From Clostridia bacterium (lineage in GTDB: Bacteria; Bacillota; Clostridia; Christensenellales; Borkfalkiaceae), in contig JAFTPR010000001.1 of the NCBI GenBank assembly GCA_017463145.1, positions 1 through 64,000 on the forward strand: DNA of 64,000 nucleotides. Reading direction: 5' to 3'. The notes beneath the pieces were generated by a model. It had not been told where the DNA came from. It did no database searches and worked only from the letters and a program-made list of their open reading frames with translations. Position numbers and translations under genes: made by a program. Positions 7,435 to 15,543 of the stretch are shown one piece after another. How positions within the stretch are numbered: position 1 is the stretch's first letter; each line of letters opens with the position of its first letter.

Positions 7435-7611
7435 ATGTCCACGGTTAAAGTAGGAGAAAACGAGAACGTAGAAAGCGCGCTTCGTCGTTTTAAGAGAAAA
7501 TGCTCCCGCGACGGTATTATCGGTGATCTTCGTAAAAAGGAATTTTACGAAAAGCCTTCCGTAAGAAGAAAGAAGAAGTCGGAAGCGGCAAGAAAAAGAA
7601 GCAGAAATTAA
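7435..7611 (+). CDS. rpsU: 30S ribosomal protein bS21
   Basis: A 58-residue basic protein with the bS21 pattern: [19 protein letters not shown], then [20 protein letters not shown] and an Arg/Lys-rich tail. It sits on the platform of the 30S subunit near the anti-Shine-Dalgarno sequence. The ATG at 7435 has AAAAGGA directly upstream. It is monocistronic, with a perfect promoter before it and a terminator 8 bp after the stop. In many Firmicutes rpsU is next to yqeY; here it is alone. Confidence 0.95.
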   Translation: MSTVKVGENENVESALRRFKRKCSRDGIIGDLRKKEFYEKPSVRRKKKSEAARKRSRN

Positions 7612-7618
7612 CGAAAGA

Positions 7619-7644
7619 AAGTCCACGGTGTTGTGGGCTTTTTT
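7619..7644 (+). terminator. rpsU terminator
   Basis: AAGTCCAC (7619-7626) pairs with GTGGGCTT (7633-7640, one wobble), followed by a T tract. Confidence 0.8.
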
Positions 7645-7667
7645 CTTGCAAAAAATGTCGAAAAACA

Positions 7668-7838
7668 AAGAATACGCTGCGCAATACTATGTCAACCTTG
7701 CGTTTTGGCTTGGTTACGTACGCGAAGTACGCGCCCTGCGCCAAAGCCGCGGTTTTCGTGTCTTGCTTGCGTCTTGCTTTGTTTTTAGTTAAGAATACGC
7801 TGCGCAATACTATGTCAACCTTGCGTTTTGGCTTGGTT
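7668..7838. repeat. Perfect 48-bp direct repeat with a 75-bp spacer
   Basis: The 48 bases at 7668-7715, beginning AAGAATACGCTGCGCAATAC, recur exactly at 7791-7838. The spacer contains small internal repeats (GTACGCG twice, TCTTGCTT twice). The block lies between the rpsU terminator and an unknown gene and has no coding capacity that looks real. Exact identity implies a recent duplication or a dispersed intergenic element; I see no third copy in this window. Confidence 0.85.
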
Positions 7839-7867
7839 TATAAACGGAATAGATAGAGGTTAAAAAA

Positions 7868-8269
7868 ATGAGAAGTACGGAAAGAACGTTAAAGGACGAA
7901 GCAAGGCTTGCCAAAGCGAGAATAAAGAGCGGTTTTTGGAAAGAATGTAAAGAGGATATGGACGAACGTTTGGAAAAAGCGCGGGAGCATGGCTTAAACG
8001 AAAGCAAAGTGGGGCGTTTTTTTGCGGACAAGGTTTCTCAAAAAATTGCAGGCAAGAAAGAGGATGAATTTTACCTCAAAGTAAAAGAAATTCTACTTTC
8101 CGAGGGCGAGGTGAGCGACGCGATCGGTCGGTTGACGGATAAGGCGTATTACGACACGCTTTCCTACGAGGAAAAACAGCGGTATACGCTTGCGCTAAGT
8201 GAAAAATACCTGCGCGCGCTCGAACGGTTTCGCAAGGAATGTGCGTTTGACGTGTTGGATAACGCTTAA
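7868..8269 (+). CDS. Unknown helical protein (133 aa)
   Basis: I do not recognise this 133-residue, highly charged and probably all-helical protein. It begins MRSTERTLKDEARLAKAR and has many Lys, Glu and Arg residues with few hydrophobic runs and no Cys cluster, signal peptide or membrane segment. GAGGT lies about 10 bp before the ATG. It is followed by a terminator and then by pcrA with its own promoter. No clear promoter is visible immediately upstream, where the 48-bp repeats end 29 bp before the start. Codon use resembles the neighbours. Confidence 0.65.
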   Translation: MRSTERTLKDEARLAKARIKSGFWKECKEDMDERLEKAREHGLNESKVGRFFADKVSQKIAGKKEDEFYLKVKEILLSEGEVSDAIGRLTDKAYYDTLSYEEKQRYTLALSEKYLRALERFRKECAFDVLDNA

Positions 8270-8280
8270 AAAATTCAAAA

Positions 8281-8307
8281 GGGGCGTAACGGAATACGCC
8301 TCTTTTT
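8281..8307 (+). terminator. Terminator before pcrA
   Basis: GGGGCGTA (8281-8288) pairs with TACGCCTC (8295-8302, one wobble), followed by TTTTT that leads straight into the -35 box of pcrA. Confidence 0.8.
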
Positions 8308-8309
8308 GC

Positions 8310-8339
8310 TTGCAAAATATACGCCTTTCGTGCTATAAT
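8310..8339 (+). promoter_or_regulatory. pcrA promoter, leaderless arrangement
   Basis: TTGCAA (8310-8315), 18-bp spacer, extended -10 TGCTATAAT with TATAAT at 8334-8339. The ATG is at 8347, 7 nt past the -10 box, leaving no room for a Shine-Dalgarno site. Confidence 0.75.
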
Positions 8340-8346
8340 AGAAACT

Positions 8347-10719
8347 ATGATACAGACGAATGAAATTTTGGAAAATTTGAATGAAGAACAGTTGAAACCC
8401 GTATTGCAAACGGAAGGTGCGGTGCTTGTACTTGCGGGCGCGGGAAGCGGAAAGACCCGTGTGCTTACGTCGCGTATTGCCTATCTCATAGAGGAAAAAG
8501 GCGTACCCGCTTCGGCAATCCTTGCCATCACCTTTACGAATAAGGCGGCGAACGAGATGAAAGAGCGGCTTTCCCGTATCGTAGACGTTTCCCGCTCGTG
8601 GGTGTGTACCATTCACAGTATGTGCGTGCGAATTTTGCGTACCTATGCCGAGGCGGCGGGCGTTACGCAAAACTTTTCCATTTACAGCGAAACGGAACGC
8701 AACAACATCATCAAAAAATCTTTCCAAGAATGTGATTTTGACGACGAAAAGCTGTTAAAATCGGTAAAATACCATATTGCCAACGCAAAAATGCTCGGTT
8801 TTGATCCCGACCGTTATGCAGAGGAATATGCGGGCGAACACGATATCGACGAAGTTGTGAAAGTATACCGCCGCTACCAAAAGCATTTGCGGGAAAATAA
8901 TGCGCTCGATTTTGACGATTTACTCAACGAAACGAGGCTGTTGCTGCGCAAAAACGACGAGGCGAGAGAGTATCTCGGCGGGCGTTTCCGTTATATCCTC
9001 GTGGACGAGTTTCAAGACACCAATGCCGTGCAGTACGAGATCGTAAAGTTGCTTGCTTCCGTGCATAAAAACCTCTTTGCCGTGGGCGACGACGATCAGT
9101 CCATTTACGGTTGGCGAGGGGCAAAGATAGAAAATATCCTGCACTTTGAAAAGGATTTCAAAGGCGCAAAGGTGTTCAAGCTTGAACGCAATTACCGCTC
9201 GACGAAAAAGATATTGACCCTTGCAAACACGGTCATCAAAAACAATGCGCATAGAAAGGATAAAACGCTTTGGACGGAGAATGACGAGGGCGAGGAGGCA
9301 AAGGTGTACGAAGCGGAGGAGGAGAGCGGCGAGGCGCGTTATATCGCGCATACGATCGCAGGGTTGATTGCCAAGGGGTACAAATTCTCCGATTTTGCGG
9401 TGCTTATGCGGCTCAACGCCTTAACGCGTTCGTTCGAGCAAGAGTTCACGTCGGATGCAATTCCCTACAAAGTTTTTGGTGGATTTAAGTTCTTCGAGCG
9501 TAAAGAAATCAAGGATTTGTTGGCGTATTTGCGCCTTGTCAACAATCCGTTCGACAGCGAGGCGGCAACGAGGATTATCAATTTCCCTAAGCGCGGTATC
9601 GGCGCGAAAACGGTGGAAACGTTGCAAAACTACGCCTTTGAAAACGAGCTTTCCGTATACGACGCATTACTTGATTTGGACGAGCTTGGTTTTTCGAGCG
9701 GTACGCGCCAAAAGCTGGCGGAGTTCCGTGACCTCGTAAAAGAATGGATTATCGAAAGCCAAGATATGCCCGTAAACGAACTTGTGAAAAAGGTTGTCAA
9801 CGATACCCGTATGCGGGAAGTGTACGCGGACGAGAGTGACGAGAGTATTAACAAGCGCGCAAATATCGAAGAATTTATCACGTCAGTAGACGATTACTGC
9901 CGTTTGAACGAGGGCGTTACGCTTACGGATTATCTCAATCAAGTGACGCTTTCCTCGGATACGGATGATATGGACGACGGAAACTACGTCACGCTCGCTA
10001 CGGTACATTCCGTCAAGGGCTTGGAATTTAAATGCGTGTTCATTTGCGGTTTGGAGGAGAATATTCTTCCCGTATCGAGAGCAGTCGGCAACGACGACGA
10101 TATGGAAGAGGAACGCCGATTGATGTACGTGGCGATTACAAGAGCGCGGGAACGGTTGTATATGACCCGCTCGAAAAGCCGCTATCTCTACGGCAAGCGC
10201 GAGCCGACGGCGCGCTCCCGCTTTTTAAAGGAACTTGCCGATAAAGTGGATATGCCCAAGGAGGCGCGTAGACCTTTCTACGGCGACTATGATAACTACG
10301 GGGACGAGGGATATAGTAGCTACGGTGGGAGCAGGTATGCGTCCAAGGGTAGTTATGGGGGCTACGGAAACGGATACGGCAACGGCGAAACGCGCGTGGT
10401 GCGTCCCGCAAATTATGGGTCTGTCTCGTACGGGAGCTATGGAAATTCGTCGTACGGAAAAACATACGGCGGACAGAACGTAAAAAAGGAAAGCGGATTT
10501 ACTTACGGCGGCGTGAAGAGCAGTATTGCTGCAAAACCCGTAGGAACAAAGGATTTAAGCGGTTTTAAAGTCGGGGCAGAGGTCAAGCATCCCAAATTCG
10601 GCAAAGGCGTGATTGTCCACGTAAAAGGAATGGGCGTGAATACCATTATAGACGTGGCGTTTGAGGGATTCGGTATCAAACCGCTTTCGGCAAATCTTGC
10701 GCCGATTACCTTGATATAA
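8347..10719 (+). CDS. pcrA: ATP-dependent DNA helicase PcrA/UvrD
   Basis: A 790-residue superfamily 1A 3'-5' helicase for repair and replication restart. Walker A is AGAGSGKT (residues 30-37), Walker B VDEFQDT near 219-225, followed by QSIYGWRGA and, late, VHSVKGLEF and VAITRARERL. The end carries the PcrA-type Tudor-like domain (VKHPKFGKGVIV). Between helicase core and Tudor-like domain, about residues 645-721, lies an unusual Gly/Tyr/Ser-rich tract with 14 Tyr in about 65 residues. The gene appears to be read from a leaderless mRNA. ligA follows 9 bp after the stop, the usual Firmicutes pcrA-ligA pair. Confidence 0.95.
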   Translation: MIQTNEILENLNEEQLKPVLQTEGAVLVLAGAGSGKTRVLTSRIAYLIEEKGVPASAILAITFTNKAANEMKERLSRIVDVSRSWVCTIHSMCVRILRTYAEAAGVTQNFSIYSETERNNIIKKSFQECDFDDEKLLKSVKYHIANAKMLGFDPDRYAEEYAGEHDIDEVVKVYRRYQKHLRENNALDFDDLLNETRLLLRKNDEAREYLGGRFRYILVDEFQDTNAVQYEIVKLLASVHKNLFAVGDDDQSIYGWRGAKIENILHFEKDFKGAKVFKLERNYRSTKKILTLANTVIKNNAHRKDKTLWTENDEGEEAKVYEAEEESGEARYIAHTIAGLIAKGYKFSDFAVLMRLNALTRSFEQEFTSDAIPYKVFGGFKFFERKEIKDLLAYLRLVNNPFDSEAATRIINFPKRGIGAKTVETLQNYAFENELSVYDALLDLDELGFSSGTRQKLAEFRDLVKEWIIESQDMPVNELVKKVVNDTRMREVYADESDESINKRANIEEFITSVDDYCRLNEGVTLTDYLNQVTLSSDTDDMDDGNYVTLATVHSVKGLEFKCVFICGLEENILPVSRAVGNDDDMEEERRLMYVAITRARERLYMTRSKSRYLYGKREPTARSRFLKELADKVDMPKEARRPFYGDYDNYGDEGYSSYGGSRYASKGSYGGYGNGYGNGETRVVRPANYGSVSYGSYGNSSYGKTYGGQNVKKESGFTYGGVKSSIAAKPVGTKDLSGFKVGAEVKHPKFGKGVIVHVKGMGVNTIIDVAFEGFGIKPLSANLAPITLI

Positions 10720-12678
<1,959 letters not shown>

Positions 12679-12680
12679 AA

Positions 12681-12714
12681 GAACCGCGACTAAAAAAGTC
12701 GCGGTTTTTCTCAT
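12681..12714. terminator. Bidirectional terminator between ligA and the XRE gene
   Basis: AACCGCGACT (12682-12691) pairs with AGTCGCGGTT (12697-12706), followed by TTTC on the + strand and TCTTTTA on the - strand, so it can serve both converging genes. Confidence 0.85.
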
Positions 12715-13070
12715 TTTTCTTGTTCGTGCAGAGCAACTAATTTGTGAATATAAGCAAGCATATGCGCTTGATAATCCTTGGGTAATTTTCGGAAATCGGC
12801 TAACAGCGTTGCCTCTTTCTCGTTGTACCGTTGTACGGGCGTTCTTTGCTCGTCCGTGTATTCGTCCGTCCTGCCCATTAAATAATCAATAGAACAGTTA
12901 AAATAATTCGCAAGAGCGACAAGCGTTGTGCCCGTAGGACTGCGCGTTCCTGCTTCTAATTGCGATATACATTGCGGACTGACGTCACATTTTTGCGCGA
13001 CGTCTTTTTGTTTTACGTCTTTTTCCAAACGTAAATCTTTTAAGATATCTCTAAATTTATTTTCTTCCAT
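12711..13070 (-). CDS. XRE-family transcriptional regulator
   Basis: A 119-residue repressor-type protein. The N-terminal helix-turn-helix is clear: LRLEKDVKQKDVAQKCDVSP then CISQLEAGTRSPTGTTLVALA and YFNCSIDYLMGRTDE, the classical Cro/CI-like layout with about 50 further residues for dimerisation. ATG at 13070 is preferred over GTG 13079 because AAGGTGG then serves as ribosome binding site with 6-bp spacing. It faces away from a divergent promoter flanked by three CAAATGA repeats, so it probably controls itself and the micro-operon at 13227. Target and signal are unknown. Confidence 0.88.
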   Translation of the reverse strand: MEENKFRDILKDLRLEKDVKQKDVAQKCDVSPQCISQLEAGTRSPTGTTLVALANYFNCSIDYLMGRTDEYTDEQRTPVQRYNEKEATLLADFRKLPKDYQAHMLAYIHKLVALHEQEK

Positions 13071-13097
13071 TTTTTCCACCTTACAAAAATTTTATCA

Positions 13098-13160
13098 CAA
13101 ATGAGTATTTTTTGCTTGACAATAAGCAAATGAATAGATATAATATTAAACAACAAATGA
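13098..13160. promoter_or_regulatory. Three CAAATGA repeats, candidate operators for the XRE regulator
   Basis: CAAATGA occurs at 13098-13104, 13127-13133 and 13154-13160, spaced 29 and 27 bp. They lie before the -35, between the -35 and -10, and after the -10 of the divergent promoter. This phased arrangement is what a Cro/CI-like dimer needs; binding itself is inference. Confidence 0.5.
13116..13144 (+). promoter_or_regulatory. Divergent promoter of the micro-operon
   Basis: TTGACA (13116-13121), 17-bp spacer, TATAAT (13139-13144), a perfect consensus interleaved with the CAAATGA repeats. Confidence 0.85.
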
Positions 13161-13226
13161 GGATTGTTTACAGGAAAACAACAAAAGCGTAAATTTTGGA
13201 ACGAAATCAACGCGCAAGGAGGGACT

Positions 13227-13331
13227 ATGCACGATAAAAAAAGTGAAAAGCCCATACAGATACAAGCCATTGTCCGCTTCCCGAATGTACAAAAAACAGG
13301 AGTAGACGGTTTGAAAAAACGTAAAACTTAG
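13227..13331 (+). CDS. Small basic unknown protein (34 aa)
   Basis: The ATG at 13227 follows AAGGAGGG with ideal spacing, and the unit starts from a perfect promoter, so translation is likely. The 34-residue product begins MHDKKSEKPIQIQAIVRF and ends GLKKRKT; it is basic, with no membrane segment. No family is recognised. The next small ORF starts 13 bp after its stop with its own GAGG site. It could be a peptide effector, a toxin or an antirepressor; nothing in the sequence decides this. Confidence 0.55.
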   Translation: MHDKKSEKPIQIQAIVRFPNVQKTGVDGLKKRKT

Positions 13332-13344
13332 CAAGAGGTAAACA

Positions 13345-13452
13345 ATGATTACGTTATTTTTAATCTTTTTGTATTCAGCATTCGTGGTATCGAGCAGGGC
13401 GGACGACGAGGCAGAAGCCGAAGCGCAAAAAAAATCAAAAGGAGAGGAATAG
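13345..13452 (+). CDS. Small single-pass membrane peptide (35 aa)
   Basis: Preceded by AAGAGG, the ORF encodes MITLFLIFLYSAFVVSS, a hydrophobic segment long enough to enter the membrane, followed by the charged tail RADDEAEAEAQKKSKGEE. The layout (short hydrophobic helix plus charged tail) is common in small regulatory membrane peptides and type I toxins, but no homolog is recognised. It is the second gene behind the XRE-controlled promoter. Confidence 0.55.
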   Translation: MITLFLIFLYSAFVVSSRADDEAEAEAQKKSKGEE

Positions 13453-13523
13453 TTTCCCGACTTGCGTAAAATTTTGAAAAGCCTGATAAAATCGTTGACT
13501 TTCATAGATAAATTGCAGGTAAT

Positions 13524-13647
13524 AAAAAGGTCGAGTAAACTATGCGTTGAAAATAATCAAGGTGTAACCGCGCATATTAAATGGGTAGATGAAAGGCATA
13601 TCCGACTAACAATCGTAGGGAGAAAAACTCCCGACCTTTTATTTTTT
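13524..13647 (+). ncRNA. Candidate structured RNA or 3' UTR ending in a terminator
   Basis: AAAAGGTCG (13525-13533) can pair with CGACCTTTT (13632-13640), enclosing about 100 nt. Inside, TATGCG (13541-13546) pairs with CGCATA (13571-13576), and GGGAG (13618-13622) with CTCCC (13628-13632). A T-rich run follows. The element lies at the end of the micro-operon, in a stretch (13453-13797) with no convincing gene. It could be a separate small RNA or just an elaborate 3' end. No family is recognised. Confidence 0.35.
13618..13647 (+). terminator. Terminator of the micro-operon
   Basis: GGGAG, loop AAAAA, CTCCC (13618-13632), then GACCTTTTATTTTTT. The stem is short, but it can be extended by long-range pairing with 13525-13533. 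Confidence 0.5.
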
Positions 13648-13722
13648 GTAGGCGTTGCACTTGATATATAATTCACCCCAATAAATATTTTACGTTTTTT
13701 TATAAAAAAACAGTAATAGTGC

Positions 13723-13751
13723 TTGAAAATTACGAAAATATTTGCTATAAT
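13723..13751 (+). promoter_or_regulatory. yicC operon promoter
   Basis: TTGAAA (13723-13728), 17-bp spacer, TATAAT (13746-13751), with the extended -10 TGCTATAAT. Confidence 0.8.
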
Positions 13752-13797
13752 AAGGTACGTGGCATTATAGAGAAGAATATACGTGAGAGGATTGCAT

Positions 13798-14673
13798 ATG
13801 TTAAGTATGACGGGCTACGGCAAGGGTGCGTATGCGGAAAACGGCATTGAATTGACTTGCGAGATAAAAACGGTAAACAACCGCTATTTGGACGTTTCCA
13901 TCAAAGCGCCCCGCGTGTTTGCGGCGTACGAGGAAACGGCGCGCGGGATTGTACGGGAAAAATTGACGAGAGGACACGCCGACGTGTTCGTATCCCTCAA
14001 AGACAAGCGGGAAAAACCTACGGCGTTTACCGTCGATACAGCGCTTGCCGCTTCGTACGTTCAGGCGGCGAAAACGCTGAAAGAAGCGTTCCCCGATATT
14101 CCCGACGACGTAACGCTTACGTCCGTTTTGCGCTATCCCGACGTTTTGAAAAGTGAGGATACGCAAACGCTCGACGAGGAACTTGTGGTTGCTTTGAAAA
14201 CCGCTTTAAATGCCGCGCTCGATAATTTGAACGCTATGCGCCTTGTTGAAGGGGAGAAACTTAAAGCGGATATGCTTTCGAGAATGGACACGATTGCAGG
14301 GCTTGTGGAAGAGGTTGCAACGCGCGCGCCGATTGTCGCAAGCGAATACAGGGAAAAGCTGTTTGCGCGAGTAAAAGAGTACGTCAACGGCGCGCAGATA
14401 GAGGAGAGCCGTTTGCTTACGGAAGTGGCGGTGTTTACGGATAAGAGCAATATCGACGAGGAATTGACAAGACTCCGTTCGCACATAGAGCAATTCAGAA
14501 GCATTTGCAAGGAAACGGTGGTAGGAAGAAAGTTGGATTTTTTGGTGCAGGAATTTAACCGCGAGGCGAATACGACGTGTTCCAAGAGCAACGACGTGAC
14601 GGTGACGAGGTTGGGTCTTGCGCTCAAAAACGAGATAGAAAAAATACGCGAGCAGGTACAAAACATTGAATAA
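13798..14673 (+). CDS. yicC: YicC-family endoribonuclease
   Basis: A 291-residue protein of the YicC/YloC family, recently described as endoribonucleases. The conserved N-terminus MLSMTGYGKG is followed by CEIKTVNNRYLDVSIKAP, and the C-terminal DUF1732 part contains IDEELTRLRSHIEQF and KLDFLVQEFNREANT. GAGAGG precedes ATG 13798; an in-frame GTG at 13783 was rejected. It heads the yicC-gmk-rpoZ block, the standard order in Firmicutes, though the usual remA between yicC and gmk is absent. The gmk start overlaps its stop. Confidence 0.93.
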   Translation: MLSMTGYGKGAYAENGIELTCEIKTVNNRYLDVSIKAPRVFAAYEETARGIVREKLTRGHADVFVSLKDKREKPTAFTVDTALAASYVQAAKTLKEAFPDIPDDVTLTSVLRYPDVLKSEDTQTLDEELVVALKTALNAALDNLNAMRLVEGEKLKADMLSRMDTIAGLVEEVATRAPIVASEYREKLFARVKEYVNGAQIEESRLLTEVAVFTDKSNIDEELTRLRSHIEQFRSICKETVVGRKLDFLVQEFNREANTTCSKSNDVTVTRLGLALKNEIEKIREQVQNIE

Positions 14674-15238
14674 GCAGAAAAAAGGCGTACTCGTGGTCGT
14701 TTCCGGTCCGTCGGGAGTCGGGAAAGGCACGATTGTAAAAACGCTCGTTAAAAGACGGGAGGATATCGTGGAGTCCGTTTCTTGCACGACGCGCGCGCCG
14801 CGTGAGGGCGAGGTACACGGTAAAGCGTATTACTTCTTGACGAGAACGGAGTTTGAACAACGGATTGCGGAAAACGATTTTTTGGAATATGACGAGCATT
14901 TCGGGAATTTGTACGGTACGCCGAAATCGTTCGTGCAAAAAACGTTGGAAGAAAAGTCCGTCATTTTGGAGATTGACGTCGTAGGCGCGCTGAATGCCAA
15001 AAAAGCGTTTGAAAAATGCGTGCTTGTTATGATTGCGCCCCCTTCGCTTGCGGAACTGAAACGCCGTTTGCAGGGCAGAGGTACGGAAACGGACGAAGAG
15101 ATAGAAAAGCGCCTCTCGCGAATTGAATACGAGCTTTCGCAAAAGGACAAATACGATTATACGATCGTCAACGACGATTTGGAACAGGCAATAAAAGAGC
15201 TTGAAGATATTATCGACAGGCATAAAAATACATTGTAA
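14666..15238 (+). CDS. gmk: Guanylate kinase
   Basis: A 190-residue enzyme converting GMP to GDP with ATP. The P-loop GPSGVGKGT is at about residues 14-22, followed by SCTTRAPREGEVHGKAYYF, the GMP-binding region. The start is a TTG at 14666 inside the end of yicC, with AGG about 9 bp before it, giving the usual N-terminus ending directly before the first beta strand (KGVLVVVSG). The 8-nt overlap implies coupled translation with yicC. Confidence 0.94.
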   Translation: MNKQKKGVLVVVSGPSGVGKGTIVKTLVKRREDIVESVSCTTRAPREGEVHGKAYYFLTRTEFEQRIAENDFLEYDEHFGNLYGTPKSFVQKTLEEKSVILEIDVVGALNAKKAFEKCVLVMIAPPSLAELKRRLQGRGTETDEEIEKRLSRIEYELSQKDKYDYTIVNDDLEQAIKELEDIIDRHKNTL

Positions 15239-15262
15239 ATAAGCAAAAAGGAGAAAAGAAAT

Positions 15263-15484
15263 ATGATTAACGAACCTTCTGTTGACGTAATGATCAGAAA
15301 ACTCGGAACGGAGGAAGAACCGATCAGCCGCTATGCGCTTTGCACGATTGCCGCAAAACGCGCCCGCCAAATTATCGAAACGGAAAGAAACGCCGGCGTG
15401 ACCGATTCGACGGGTAAGGATAAAGAACTGCTTTCCGCTTGTAAAGACATAGCGGAAGGAAAAGTCGTCGTAGCAAAAGACTGA
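15263..15484 (+). CDS. rpoZ: RNA polymerase omega subunit
   Basis: A 73-residue omega subunit, which helps assembly of RNA polymerase. The core SRYALCTIAAKRARQI, with the conserved Y-L/A-AAKRAR segment, is diagnostic; the later LSACKDIAEGKV matches the C-terminal helix. AAAGGAG lies 9-15 bp before the ATG. It closes the yicC-gmk-rpoZ unit because a perfect terminator follows 10 bp after the stop. Confidence 0.93.
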   Translation: MINEPSVDVMIRKLGTEEEPISRYALCTIAAKRARQIIETERNAGVTDSTGKDKELLSACKDIAEGKVVVAKD

Positions 15485-15494
15485 CGCAACAAGT

Positions 15495-15522
15495 ATTGCC
15501 TCGCCTGCGCGAGGCAATTTTT
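15495..15522 (+). terminator. Terminator between rpoZ and priA
   Basis: ATTGCCTCGC (15495-15504), loop CTGC, GCGAGGCAAT (15509-15518), then TTTT. It may attenuate rather than fully stop transcription because no separate priA promoter is obvious. Confidence 0.85.
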
Positions 15523-15543
15523 CACGGAGAAGGAGGAAGGGAA

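Noticed and set aside
7517..7807. 96-codon - strand frame over rpsU and the 48-bp repeats
   Set aside because: Overlaps rpsU antisense and the repeat; no start signals or homology.
13462..13671. 69-codon frame starting TTG at 13462 behind the micro-operon
   Set aside because: No ribosome binding site at a usable distance, and the terminator hairpin at 13618-13647 falls inside it. Left as a weak possibility only.
15496..15543. priA start at 15496
   Set aside because: That start lies in the terminator hairpin; TTG 15544 has an ideal SD and gives the family N-terminus.
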